DNA of 24,697 nt from an uncultured Parabacteroides sp. (GCA_900541965.1 UQLN01000063.1:1-24697), one strand, 5' to 3'. Shown: positions 7,342-15,916, numbered from the stretch's first letter. Translations and numbers: made by a program. The notes: a model not told the origin generated them from the sequence alone.

Positions 7342-8391
7342 TCATACATCTTTCTTTATTTCTTCTGCTTTATTAGGATTAAATTCTTTTAATCCTTTCT
7401 CAAAGGTGGCGACCGCATCAGCCAATGAACCGTAAAATTCTCCTCCCGAAGCATTCTTGTGTCCACCTCCGTTAAAATAACGGTTAGCGAAAATATTACA
7501 TGGAAAATCACCAACGGAACGAAGGGATATCTTTATATAATCTTTATCCTCACGGATAAAAACAGAGAAAGATACATCCTCTATGCTTAACGGTATATTT
7601 ACAAAACCTTCCGTATCTCCGGTTACATAATTGAAGCGTGCCTGTTCTTCCTCCGAAAGGGCTATCAATGCGGCATTATGCTCCGGGTAAATTTTCATTT
7701 TCTCGTAAAGTACATACCCCATCAAACGAAGACGGCTTTCAGAATATACCTGGTTTACTTTACGGTAAATCTCATCCTTATCTATTCCCTTCTTAATAAG
7801 TTCGCTGATGATTATATATACCTCCGGTTTATTGGAGTTATACGTAAACGAACCGGTGTCTGTCATCATACCAGTATAAATACATTCGGCACATTGCTTA
7901 TTAATCAGGTCGAACATGCCCATCCGGCATATAAAACGAAAAACCATCTCACTGGTAGAGGACATTTCCGGATATGACATGGTAACTCTACAAAAATCAG
8001 CCGGATTCAGATGATGGTCAATCAAAACCCTGCGTCCTTCCGCAGCAACAACCGCCGGAGCCAACTTTTCTATACGTTTAGGCTCATTAAAATCCAGACA
8101 AAATATAACATCTGCATCCTTAATCAGCTGTTCTGCAAAATCAGGATATTTTTCATGAATAATTATTTCCTTGCGTCCCGGCATCCATTTATAAAAACGG
8201 GGGAACTCATTGGGAACTATGACAGAAACATTGTCTTTTCCATAATTAAGAAGAAAATGATAAAGTCCTAAAGCTGAACCCAATGCATCACCATCCGGAC
8301 TTACATGGGTCACTATAACAAAACTTTCTCCTTTTTCGACATACTTTTTTGCCTTCTGAATCTTCTCTTCGTGAATGATTTTCGTAATCAT
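7342..8391 (-). CDS. nrnA: DHH/DHHA1 phosphoesterase, NrnA-like nanoRNase / pAp phosphatase
   Basis: A 349-residue cytosolic DHH-family phosphoesterase. The NrnA group degrades 2-5 nt RNA remnants and dephosphorylates 3'-phosphoadenosine 5'-phosphate; related members hydrolyse cyclic dinucleotide products such as pApA. Metal-binding motifs are complete: THVSPDGDALGS (His29, Asp33, Asp35), Asp100 in FCLDFNEP, the DHH signature LIDHHL at 123-128, and Asp178 in MMTDTGSF. The C-terminal DHHA1 domain ends with the substrate-binding GGGHKNASGG at 308-317. The length matches the usual 310-350. It lies 38 bases after comEC and 54 before the DUF4827 gene. NanoRNA, pAp and pApA activities cannot be told apart by sequence alone. 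Confidence 0.9.
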   Translation of the reverse strand: MITKIIHEEKIQKAKKYVEKGESFVIVTHVSPDGDALGSALGLYHFLLNYGKDNVSVIVPNEFPRFYKWMPGRKEIIIHEKYPDFAEQLIKDADVIFCLDFNEPKRIEKLAPAVVAAEGRRVLIDHHLNPADFCRVTMSYPEMSSTSEMVFRFICRMGMFDLINKQCAECIYTGMMTDTGSFTYNSNKPEVYIIISELIKKGIDKDEIYRKVNQVYSESRLRLMGYVLYEKMKIYPEHNAALIALSEEEQARFNYVTGDTEGFVNIPLSIEDVSFSVFIREDKDYIKISLRSVGDFPCNIFANRYFNGGGHKNASGGEFYGSLADAVATFEKGLKEFNPNKAEEIKKDV

Positions 8392-8412
8392 GTTTTATCT
8401 AATTTTCAGAGA

Positions 8413-8420
8413 CAAAGGTA
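8413..8420 (-). promoter_or_regulatory. Candidate internal -7 element upstream of the DHH phosphoesterase
   Basis: The complement is TACCTTTG, an exact TAnnTTTG match 21 bases before the ATG at 8391 and inside the 38-base gap after comEC. It would give this gene and those after it expression independent of rpe. No -33 match. Confidence 0.45.
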
Positions 8421-8429
8421 CGACTTTTT

Positions 8430-9716
8430 TTATATTCGGCATTGCTTTATTTTCTCTATAAGCAATCCTATAGAGAGAATTAACACCAAACTTAAAGCAC
8501 CCAACAGATAAACCGGGCGTTTAGTCCGGATATATAATAACGAAAGGAATAAGACTCCATAACTTGCCAGCAATAAGGGAAAACTAAAACTGAAAGCCAA
8601 AGAAGAGAAAGAGATACGACTGAATAAATCGACAAGCCTGAGCATACTCCCAGTCAGATATTCAACTGCCAATTGCAAGTAACCGTATCCGGGAAATCCA
8701 ACAGGCAGTAGCATCCATATAATCCCTGCCGGTATCAACAATAATGCTAAAAAAGTAAGAGGTAAATTAGTCAACAGGAAAACAAGAGAAAACTGTCCGA
8801 AATAGTAAAGGCAAAGGAAGGTTGTTCCCACCTGTGCTGCCAGTGTCACTGTGATACAATCCCAAGGATAAGCCAATAAAGGATTCCTCACTTCTATCGT
8901 CCGCTTCAAACGAGGTTGTAAATACAAAATAGAAAACACTGCGGTATAACTTAACTGAAATCCAATATCAAACAAGTAAAGAGGCTCATAAACCAACATG
9001 CAAAAAGCAGATGCGGCCAGAATATTGTATTTATCGGTATTACGCCTCAGCAAATATCCGGTCAAATAAATTGTAAGCATTAAAGCTGCGCGAACAGCAG
9101 AAGCAGACAACCCTGTAACAACTACAAATAGCCATAACAGTAAAATTGTAAAGAGATATTTTATCCACTTAGACAACAAACTCCGTGGTAAAAAAGAAAG
9201 GATAAAAGAGACAAAGCCACAGACAACACCTACATGAAAACCACTTACCGCCAGGATATGTGCCACGCCGGCTACAGAAAATCGCTTACGTACTTCCCGG
9301 TCCATCGATTTGCGGTAACCAATCGTAATTGTTGCCAATACAGATTTTTCCTGATCCGACAACTGCAAACTGTCCAAAGAAGAGAGTAATTGCGACTGCC
9401 TGTCTTTCGCCCATTGCCTAATAACAGATGCCTTTGGTTCATCCTTCCATTCTAATTGAGAACATGCCGTTTTCTGTACAGACAAGAAAAACAATAACGA
9501 ACAATACACAATTCCCCACATCCAACGGGTATCATAGCTGAAAACATAAGTAATCTTACGGGCTATAATCCATTGAAAAAATAAAAAGATAAAAAGGAGA
9601 AGGAGTGAAAAGAGGAGAATATAAACAAAGGAGGGATATATGACTTGTAATAAGATTCCGGTAACCCACACAATCAAAGGCCTGGAAAAAGGCCTCATTT
9701 GTAAATATTTTATCAT
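8430..9716 (-). CDS. comEC: Short ComEC/Rec2-family membrane channel protein
   Basis: A 428-residue polytopic membrane protein of the ComEC/Rec2 family, the channel that carries single-stranded DNA across the inner membrane in competent bacteria. The competence core is clear: the hallmark HILAVSGFHVG at 153-163, TGLSASAVRAALML (about 211-224) and FDIGFQLSYTAVFSILYL (about 262-279), with many hydrophobic helices through to the C-terminus. Two domains of the long form are missing. The soluble OB-fold (DUF4131) region that normally follows the first helices is reduced to roughly 65 polar residues (about 85-145), and there is no C-terminal metallo-beta-lactamase domain. B. subtilis ComEC is about 776 residues. 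ATG 9716 or the in-frame ATG 18 bases inside could be the start. It lies between rpe and the DHH phosphoesterase. No other competence genes are visible, so DNA uptake is unproven. Confidence 0.85.
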   Translation of the reverse strand: MIKYLQMRPFSRPLIVWVTGILLQVIYPSFVYILLFSLLLLFIFLFFQWIIARKITYVFSYDTRWMWGIVYCSLLFFLSVQKTACSQLEWKDEPKASVIRQWAKDRQSQLLSSLDSLQLSDQEKSVLATITIGYRKSMDREVRKRFSVAGVAHILAVSGFHVGVVCGFVSFILSFLPRSLLSKWIKYLFTILLLWLFVVVTGLSASAVRAALMLTIYLTGYLLRRNTDKYNILAASAFCMLVYEPLYLFDIGFQLSYTAVFSILYLQPRLKRTIEVRNPLLAYPWDCITVTLAAQVGTTFLCLYYFGQFSLVFLLTNLPLTFLALLLIPAGIIWMLLPVGFPGYGYLQLAVEYLTGSMLRLVDLFSRISFSSLAFSFSFPLLLASYGVLFLSLLYIRTKRPVYLLGALSLVLILSIGLLIEKIKQCRI

Positions 9717-9827
9717 AAAGCAGAGGTTTGGTTATTTTGCCCGATTCATCTTCAGGCGAGAAAATTAGTAGCACACAAGTAACATTGGCTAAATGAATAG
9801 CGTATTACCTATATGCTACAATATATC

Positions 9828-10478
9828 TTATAAATCTTTCAATTCGCGAATGGTTTTCTGAGGATCCGGAGAACGGAAAACAAAACTTCCGGCAACCAGC
9901 ACATCTGCACCAGCATCAACCAAGCGTTTTCCGGTTTCCATATTTACCCCTCCATCCACTTCGATAAGGGTATCCAGTCCCTTACCTAAAATCATATCTT
10001 TCAGACGGGCTGTTTTCTCAACTGAATGTTCTATAAATTTCTGTCCGCCGTAACCCGGATTGACAGACATTAATAAAACCATATCCAAATCCTGAAGTAT
10101 ATCTTCCAGCAAACAGATGGGGGTATGCGGATTTAATGTAACACCGGCTTTCATACCTGCTTCTTTGATAGCAGCAACCGTACGATGCAAATGTGTACAA
10201 GCTTCATAATGAACATTCATCATGTAAGCACCGGTTGCAGCTACTTCCGATATGAATTTCTGCGGTTCCACAATCATTAAATGAACATCCATTGGTTTCT
10301 TGCAAACTTTCTTTACAGCATCCAATACTGGAAAACCAAACGAAATATTCGGGACAAATACTCCGTCCATAATATCCATATGAAGCCAATCGGCATCACT
10401 TGCATTTATCATTTCTACATCTTTCTGCAAATTCAGGAAATCAGCAGACAAAAGAGATGGGGCTATTTTATGTTCCAT
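9828..10478 (-). CDS. rpe: Ribulose-phosphate 3-epimerase
   Basis: A 216-residue TIM-barrel enzyme that interconverts D-ribulose 5-phosphate and D-xylulose 5-phosphate in the pentose phosphate pathway. Diagnostic segments are all present: IAPSLLSADF at the start, WLHMDIMDGVFVPNISFG with metal ligands His33 and Asp35, DVHLMI with His66, SVNPGYGGQKF at about 138-148, and LIEVDGGV with catalytic Asp175, followed by the phosphate-binding AGSFVF. The length is typical. It is the first gene of the minus-strand block toward glmM and has a consensus -7 box 17 bases upstream of its ATG. It would process xylulose 5-phosphate made from xylose imported by the distant xylE/xylA genes. Confidence 0.96.
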   Translation of the reverse strand: MEHKIAPSLLSADFLNLQKDVEMINASDADWLHMDIMDGVFVPNISFGFPVLDAVKKVCKKPMDVHLMIVEPQKFISEVAATGAYMMNVHYEACTHLHRTVAAIKEAGMKAGVTLNPHTPICLLEDILQDLDMVLLMSVNPGYGGQKFIEHSVEKTARLKDMILGKGLDTLIEVDGGVNMETGKRLVDAGADVLVAGSFVFRSPDPQKTIRELKDL

Positions 10479-10494
10479 ATTTTCATGTTTTTTG

Positions 10495-10528
10495 CAAATA
10501 TAATAATTTATTCGATTCCCATCGAATA
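10495..10528 (-). promoter_or_regulatory. rpe promoter -7 box with an inverted repeat over its upstream half
   Basis: The complement of 10495-10502 is TATATTTG, an exact -7 consensus. Immediately upstream on the minus strand is a perfect 8-bp inverted repeat TATTCGAT-N4-ATCGAATA (10509-10528), where the -33 element should lie; no TTTG is present. The repeat may be a regulator site controlling rpe, or a weak terminator hairpin for the sigma factor gene, whose stop codon is only 3 bases away. Confidence 0.5.
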
Positions 10529-10531
10529 GCT

Positions 10532-11134
10532 CTATTTATTTGGAAACCAATCCAGATCTATTTTATTTTTCTCAACCATACGCCGCATATGAAGTATTGC
10601 GTACCTCATTCGTCCTAATGCAGTGTTCACACTGACATTCGTTGTTTCCGCTATTTCTTTAAAGCTAAGCCTCGAATAATAATATAATTCAACAACTTGC
10701 CTCTGAAGATAGGGTAAATGTGTGATTAGGCTTTGTATATCCGATACTATTTCCTGATGAATTATCTGGTCTTCAATCGTCAGCTCACTTAATTCCAACT
10801 GGCTGAATAGATTATAATTCAGATTTTCCATTAACCGGATATTCTCATTTTTATTTTGACGGATATAATCGACAACGAGATTATGTGCGATACAGGTAAC
10901 CCACGATTTAAATTTCCAATGTTCTACATATGTCCCCTGCCTAATACTGGTTACTATCTTTATCAACGTCTCCTGGTAAAGATCTTCCGTCAATTCTTTA
11001 TCCGATATAATAACACGAATATAAGAATACACGGCTTTTCCATAACGGCATAACAGTTCATTGAAAGCAACATTATCACCCTCTGCAAAACAAACAACCA
11101 ACTCATAGTCGGTCATCATTCTCAATTCTTTCAT
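10532..11134 (-). CDS. ECF-type RNA polymerase sigma factor
   Basis: A 200-residue sigma-70-family protein with only regions 2 and 4, as in ECF sigma factors. Region 2 covers about residues 20-95: FNELLCRYGKAVYSYI, then LTEDLYQETLIKI and the WVTCIAHNLVVDYIR segment that binds the -10 region. Region 4 is at about 130-190, with LPYLQRQVVELYYY and the helix-turn-helix SFKEIAETTNVSVNTALGRMRYA. MKEL and MMTD are both possible starts a few codons apart. No anti-sigma factor gene, FecR-like protein or SusC/SusD pair lies beside it, unlike the common Bacteroidales arrangement, so its regulon and signal cannot be inferred. The gap of about 200 bases upstream has no clear TAnnTTTG match. Confidence 0.92.
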   Translation of the reverse strand: MKELRMMTDYELVVCFAEGDNVAFNELLCRYGKAVYSYIRVIISDKELTEDLYQETLIKIVTSIRQGTYVEHWKFKSWVTCIAHNLVVDYIRQNKNENIRLMENLNYNLFSQLELSELTIEDQIIHQEIVSDIQSLITHLPYLQRQVVELYYYSRLSFKEIAETTNVSVNTALGRMRYAILHMRRMVEKNKIDLDWFPNK

Positions 11135-11271
11135 TTTTACACTATTTAAAATAATTGAGTAACGATTTTGCTATAGGCGATGATATTTAAAGTTTATACA
11201 ATATTTTTCAATTCGGTGGCAAAAGAACAAAATGTATTTGAGGGAGGCAAACTTTCTAACATTTTTCTCAT

Positions 11272-11307
11272 AAAAAAAAGCTATCCAATTTTTTATTATT
11301 GGATAGC
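11272..11307 (-). terminator. Intrinsic terminator after the OmpP1/FadL-type porin gene
   Basis: On the minus strand a 10-bp perfect stem GCTATCCAAT / ATTGGATAGC (11298-11307 with 11280-11289) and an 8-base loop run into eight T's (complement of A's at 11272-11279). It ends the porin transcript and separates it from the sigma factor gene. The rest of 11135-11332 is AT-rich with no recognisable element. Confidence 0.9.
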
Positions 11308-11332
11308 CTTTCCGATTAATTCTAAATATAAA

Positions 11333-12970
11333 TTAGAACTTATATCCTAAAGTTAGAGCAACTTGAGTCGTATTTGTTTTCAAATTAGCTCCTTCTGAGT
11401 TTACAAGAACATTATCATTTTTATCTATCACATTTGAGAAAGCATAAGCAGTCTCCTTATATTGACGGTATACACAAGCCAAATCCATATAAAAATGAGG
11501 AGTAAACCGATAACCTAAACCGACAGAATAAAGAGAAGAACCTTTATCCAAAGTGTAATGAGCCACTGTTCCCGCTGTAAACACTTCAACCTCCCCATTA
11601 CGTAATTCTGCATTCATCGGACTTGTAGTCCAATTCGCACCGGCACGCACTGCAAATTGTGGAGTCACTTTTACTTCCGCTCCGACTTTCACTGTATGAG
11701 AAAGACCAAAACGCTTTTGAATCAACCCCTTATTATCGTCATATTCATAACCGTCCGGATAATACAATTTCATATATTTATAATTAGACAACTCATAATC
11801 CACACTTATCAATGCTGTCTGACCAATAATACCGGCGGCACTAAATATCCATTTATCTGCTGTTTTAAGCTTATAGTCTGTATAAGGATCCGGATTACTA
11901 GGAGTTTGTCCATTTTCTACAGGAGGATCATAATATCCAATCTCAGAAGTTCCATATCCCACATAGCTATCTTTCATTTTATACCATGTAGGAGAAGCAT
12001 AAGCGACTCCCAAACGTAAGAAATCGCTTGGACGAACAATCGCACCGATATTAAATGAATAACCTGTACCATCTGTCGATTTAATATTATCCCAAAGTAA
12101 ACGGTCTACAGAACCATCCGTATACGCATATTCCTCTGTATACTCTGAAGATAATCTATAATTCAAATCTGTCACAGCTACGGTAGCCCCTATAAATACC
12201 CGGTTGGATATATTCGTTGCAAATGAAATATTATAACGGTCGATAGCCCCCCTTTCATTTACATCCAATAATGAATGATCCGGGCGGCTGTCCGAATACC
12301 ATCTTTGATTCTTTTCATCCCATTCAGCAAAAGATGAATGATAAGTGTTTCCACCAACTTCGTTATCCCCTCCGATAATACCACTTTGGTAGGCTAACGC
12401 CGGCAACCAAGATCCAGCCAAAGATTCATAAATAGAACGAGTTGCCGAATTATTACCAGAACCTAACGAAGGCATTTTATTTTGATCTATTCCGGAAAGT
12501 GTAGCTATAGCTGCGGCATAATCTGCAAGTGAATAATTTTGCACTCCCGACATGCGGTAAGAACGGTTAAAATTCTTCAATCGGTTATACCCGAATCCTA
12601 CATTCCAACTTACAAGCCCTTCGTCATTACCAGTAGGGAAATAACCTACATAGGCAATATTATCAAAGTTGAACTTGGTTTTATTAACACTGGCGGTTGA
12701 ACCATTCCAGTCTGATTTTGCATTTATGGAAGACAAACTTATCGTTGTTACAACTTCCGAACTACGATAAATGCCAAGTCCGGCAGGATTAGCAGACATC
12801 ACTGATATATCTCCACCTAATGCACCAAAAGCCCCTCCCATACCCAAATAACGAGCTGTCCCATTCAAATCATATTGGGAATACTTATAGGCATCCAATT
12901 CACCCTGAGCATATACGACACCACCGCTAAGCACAAATGCCGAAGCCAATAAACATATTAACCTATTCAT
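11333..12970 (-). CDS. OmpP1/FadL-family outer membrane beta-barrel protein
   Basis: A 545-residue outer membrane protein. The signal peptide is MNRLICLLASAFVLSGGVVYA with likely cleavage before Gln22. The mature start ARYLGMGGAFGALGGDISVMSANPAGLGIYR (about 38-69) is the signature of the OmpP1/FadL/TodX group, whose N-terminal hatch plugs a 14-strand barrel that takes up hydrophobic compounds. The rest alternates polar and aromatic residues as barrel strands do and ends with ALTLGYKF, a C-terminal strand with terminal Phe. Bacteroidetes members are widely annotated this way but their substrates are unknown. It lies downstream of the Trp/Tyr-rich secreted protein gene, separated by a hairpin at 13003-13024, and is closed by a strong terminator. 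No -7 box is seen in its own leader, so read-through from upstream is likely. Confidence 0.85.
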   Translation of the reverse strand: MNRLICLLASAFVLSGGVVYAQGELDAYKYSQYDLNGTARYLGMGGAFGALGGDISVMSANPAGLGIYRSSEVVTTISLSSINAKSDWNGSTASVNKTKFNFDNIAYVGYFPTGNDEGLVSWNVGFGYNRLKNFNRSYRMSGVQNYSLADYAAAIATLSGIDQNKMPSLGSGNNSATRSIYESLAGSWLPALAYQSGIIGGDNEVGGNTYHSSFAEWDEKNQRWYSDSRPDHSLLDVNERGAIDRYNISFATNISNRVFIGATVAVTDLNYRLSSEYTEEYAYTDGSVDRLLWDNIKSTDGTGYSFNIGAIVRPSDFLRLGVAYASPTWYKMKDSYVGYGTSEIGYYDPPVENGQTPSNPDPYTDYKLKTADKWIFSAAGIIGQTALISVDYELSNYKYMKLYYPDGYEYDDNKGLIQKRFGLSHTVKVGAEVKVTPQFAVRAGANWTTSPMNAELRNGEVEVFTAGTVAHYTLDKGSSLYSVGLGYRFTPHFYMDLACVYRQYKETAYAFSNVIDKNDNVLVNSEGANLKTNTTQVALTLGYKF

Positions 12971-13002
12971 CTATTTTATTTTTTACTTATACCATATATA
13001 TA

Positions 13003-13024
13003 AAGGGGCAGTAGTCTGCCCCTT
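13003..13024 (-). terminator. Hairpin between the Trp/Tyr-rich gene and the porin gene
   Basis: Perfect 9-bp GC-rich stem AAGGGGCAG (13003-13011) / CTGCCCCTT (13016-13024) with a 4-base loop. On the minus strand it is followed by TATATATA rather than a pure T tract, so it may be a partial terminator that lowers porin expression relative to the upstream gene. Confidence 0.6.
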
Positions 13025-13056
13025 ACTTAATATTAAGACTCTATCAAATATCGAAC

Positions 13057-14355
13057 TTATCGACGACCTCCGCCACCGCTTCTATTACTGTATCCACTGC
13101 TTCCACCACTGGAACGGCTACTACCTCCGCCGCTAGAACGAATACTGCTTCCACCAAAGGATGAAGAACTACTTCTGGAAGGTGTATAAGTACTTTGACT
13201 TCTCTCACGTGATTGGATAGAGCGAGTTGAATTATAATCGCTTCTACTCCTTGACGGAGCTGAATATTGCCGGGTTGAACTTGATATGCCACTATCATCA
13301 CGGCGATTTACTCGGGTTCTGGTACTACTATTACCCGATGGACGTGTCGATATTGAGCCACCTCCACTATTTTCATTACGAATATATGATGAACCCTGAG
13401 TAGTAGAAGGACGTCCTGAACGATTGCTATATCCTCTTATTGAAGATGAATTTACACTCTCACCTCTTAAAGAAGAGGCTGATCCATTGTACCTACTACT
13501 ACTTCCCCGGTAACTGCTACGTCCTCCATTACCACTATTTCGGGCAGCATAAGAAGAGCGACCACCACCACTACTGTAAGTCCGCCTTGCATAATGGTTA
13601 TGTCCCCAATAATGACCGCCGCCCCAGTAGCCGCCGCCCCAATAAGGACCTGGCCCCCACCAAGGATCATACCAGCCTGCATAGAAACCACCCCAGCCGA
13701 AGCCCCAACTCGGGCCATAATACCAGCGGGAATAAGTCCACCAAGGGCTGTAACGATACCACGGATCATACCAGTTATAATACCAAGGGTCATACCAACC
13801 GCCCCAACCCCAGTTGTTGCCAACATTGATATTAAAGCTGACATTGGTCCTGCCATCCGAATAATCCGTATCATAACCATATCCATAGTAACCGTCACTC
13901 AAATATAAATCTACCTGGTCAGCACCGGCTATCGTTATTTTACTGGGCGAATGATAACGGATAATACGCTCTGTATATTCCGTATCCGAACGACGCTTAT
14001 CTGATGATTTTGCCGCAACCTTATTGTCATTTTTTGCCGCTATATCATCATTATATTCGGCAAGCACTTCACTGCTATCTTCTTTATAAGGTTCTTCCAC
14101 CTCTACAGAAGAATAACGGCGATTATATTCATCCACATCCCGGCCATCAGTTGCCGAACGGGCTGAAGACGCAGATACATATGTTACAGTCCGTGTTGCT
14201 TCCTGCTTAGGATGTATAACTTTCTCTTCTTTTTTTTCTTTCTTTTTGCTTTTACTGGAAGAGAAATATACATCATCGAAGAATTCCTCCTGAGCTGTTG
14301 CACCGAATGCAACCAGAAGCATGACTGTCAATGATATTAATTTCATGGGTTTCAT
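13057..14355 (-). CDS. Secreted low-complexity protein with a Trp/Tyr/Gly-rich centre and Ser/Arg/Gly tail
   Basis: A 432-residue exported protein of unknown function. The signal peptide is MKPMKLISLTVMLLVAFGATA, cleaved before Gln22. A charged Lys/Glu-rich segment follows (about 34-50), then a more ordinary region with RIIRYHSPSKITIAGADQVDLYL (about 130-152). Residues 181-250 hold 17 Trp and 14 Tyr in 70 positions, with WYDPW occurring three times. From about 257 to the end the protein is nearly all Ser, Gly, Arg, Asn and Tyr and should be disordered. A Shine-Dalgarno-like AGAGGAG lies about 9 bases before the ATG, supporting this start. Long open frames on the other strand over the repetitive part are artefacts of its base composition. 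It sits upstream of the OmpP1/FadL-type porin on the same strand. A surface or envelope-matrix role is only a guess. Confidence 0.8.
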   Translation of the reverse strand: MKPMKLISLTVMLLVAFGATAQEEFFDDVYFSSSKSKKKEKKEEKVIHPKQEATRTVTYVSASSARSATDGRDVDEYNRRYSSVEVEEPYKEDSSEVLAEYNDDIAAKNDNKVAAKSSDKRRSDTEYTERIIRYHSPSKITIAGADQVDLYLSDGYYGYGYDTDYSDGRTNVSFNINVGNNWGWGGWYDPWYYNWYDPWYRYSPWWTYSRWYYGPSWGFGWGGFYAGWYDPWWGPGPYWGGGYWGGGHYWGHNHYARRTYSSGGGRSSYAARNSGNGGRSSYRGSSSRYNGSASSLRGESVNSSSIRGYSNRSGRPSTTQGSSYIRNENSGGGSISTRPSGNSSTRTRVNRRDDSGISSSTRQYSAPSRSRSDYNSTRSIQSRERSQSTYTPSRSSSSSFGGSSIRSSGGGSSRSSGGSSGYSNRSGGGGRR

Positions 14356-14391
14356 ATTCGTTTCTCCTCTAATTATATTCTATTGCTTAGA

Positions 14392-14399
14392 CAAATTTA
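14392..14399 (-). promoter_or_regulatory. Candidate -7 element for the Trp/Tyr-rich protein gene
   Basis: The complement is TAAATTTG, an exact TAnnTTTG match 36 bases before the ATG. A second exact match, TATATTTG, is the complement of 14445-14452 and could be an alternative start further upstream. Neither has a clear TTTG at -33. Confidence 0.5.
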
Positions 14400-14534
14400 T
14401 ACGGCTAAGGTTTAAATACTCTTCCCGCCTGACTATATTATTTACAAATATAAGCGTTTACTATTAATCAACAATGATTTACATAGACTTTAACCATCTA
14501 TAGTATTTAACGGCCCATAGCCTTTATTAATAAG

Positions 14535-14561
14535 ATGCAACGGGAAATAGAAACGCTGCAT
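14535..14561 (-). terminator. Possible terminator hairpin at the MATE gene stop codon
   Basis: On the minus strand ATGCAGCG and CGTTGCAT (14554-14561 with 14535-14542) pair over 8 bp with one G-U pair and an 11-base loop, overlapping the stop codon. What follows is only moderately T-rich, so termination is uncertain. Confidence 0.35.
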
Positions 14562-15916
14562 TATTTTTTCAAAGACTTGCTTACCAGCCAGAGAGAAACG
14601 AATAATGTACAAGTTTCCGCTATAGGTATATCAAACCAGATTGCTTCAATACCAAAGCATGCCGGTAAAACAAGAATACCTATTGAAACAAAAACCAAAG
14701 CCCTCAAAGCTGAAATAATAATTGAAATCTTTGCATTGCCGATAGCTGTAAAATAACTGGACGCCAATATATTTAATCCCATCAATAAAAAAGCAAAACA
14801 ATAGATGGAAACCCCATACGATGCTATTTGTAAAGCCTGGGCATCATCATCTTTGAAAAATATCCCTATCACCTGCTCGCCAAAAAAATAAAGTAAAAGG
14901 AATAGCGACAGCCCGATAACCATATTAGTAAAAACAGCTATTTTCAATACGGCTCTAATCCTGTCTTTTTTATTAGCCCCGAAGTTATACCCGATAATTG
15001 GAATAATTCCATCCGATACACCCAGGAAAAAAGTTGTTCCAATAAATAGTGTGTAATTGATAGCCGTAAATGCTGCTACCCCATTCTCCCCTATATATTT
15101 CATCATTGTAAGATTGAACAGATAGACTGTAACAGCAACCGACAGCTCCGACACACCTTCGGACGAACCATTATAAAAAGCCTGCCAAACTAACTTCCTG
15201 TCAAATTTTCCACGTTGAACTGCCACAACCCACAAAGGATTAAATAAACGCGGTACATTTAATATGGCGCCTACTGTAAAGGCAATACCTGTAGACAAAC
15301 CCGCACCTTTAACGCCCCAGCCCAATACACCGACCATACATATTGCCAAAACAATATTTATCACCACACTGGTTGCCATTACTGAAGTCGCATAAAGAGG
15401 ATGCCCCATAGCTTTAATAACATAATCCCCCAGGAACATCACACAAAGAATCGGGTAAAAAGGAACCAAACTCTGTATATAAGCAACAGAATCGTTTATT
15501 AGCACATCATTTGCACCCAGTATCCATGCAATATCTTTGGCAAAAATAAAAATAAGCCCACTCACCAGTACCGACGATATTATCAGAAAAATAAAAAGAG
15601 AAGTCAATGCATTATTCGCCTTTTTCCGGTCGCGCTGCCCCAGGCTTATACTTATAATGGTCTGGCATCCGACACCAATTATAATGGCAAATGCTGTAAA
15701 TAAGCTATAGCAGGGAAGAATCAGGTTTACACTTGCCAATGCATTTGCACCGACAAAATGTCCCAATACGACCCCATCGACAACAGACTGTAATCCGATA
15801 AAAAGCAAACCGGCCACACCGGGAAGGGCATACTTTACAAATAAATGAGGAATGGGTCCGTTCAACAATAATTTTTCCCTGTTAAGGTGGTAAGCCACAC
15901 TTTTATTCTCCGTCAT
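14561..15916 (-). CDS. MATE-family multidrug/Na+ (or H+) antiporter
   Basis: A 451-residue inner-membrane protein with about 12 hydrophobic segments in two homologous halves, the MATE architecture. Typical sequence includes LPGVAGLLFIGLQSVVDGVVLGHFVGANALASVNLILP in the first helices (about 29-68) and GCQTIISISLGQRDRKKAN (about 83-101), with a matching IPIIGYNFGANKKDRIRAVLK at about 305-325 in the second half. MATE proteins expel cationic drugs or metabolites in exchange for Na+ or H+; the substrate here is unknown. It lies 79 bases downstream of a Crp-family regulator gene on the same strand and has its own -7 box, with an inverted repeat in the activator position. A weak hairpin overlaps its stop codon. 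Confidence 0.92.
   Translation of the reverse strand: MTENKSVAYHLNREKLLLNGPIPHLFVKYALPGVAGLLFIGLQSVVDGVVLGHFVGANALASVNLILPCYSLFTAFAIIIGVGCQTIISISLGQRDRKKANNALTSLFIFLIISSVLVSGLIFIFAKDIAWILGANDVLINDSVAYIQSLVPFYPILCVMFLGDYVIKAMGHPLYATSVMATSVVINIVLAICMVGVLGWGVKGAGLSTGIAFTVGAILNVPRLFNPLWVVAVQRGKFDRKLVWQAFYNGSSEGVSELSVAVTVYLFNLTMMKYIGENGVAAFTAINYTLFIGTTFFLGVSDGIIPIIGYNFGANKKDRIRAVLKIAVFTNMVIGLSLFLLLYFFGEQVIGIFFKDDDAQALQIASYGVSIYCFAFLLMGLNILASSYFTAIGNAKISIIISALRALVFVSIGILVLPACFGIEAIWFDIPIAETCTLFVSLWLVSKSLKK

Noticed and set aside
13440..13908. Long open frames on both strands over the Trp/Tyr-rich gene
   Set aside because: They arise from the GC-rich, repetitive codons of the real minus-strand gene; their products are low-complexity with no start signal or family resemblance.
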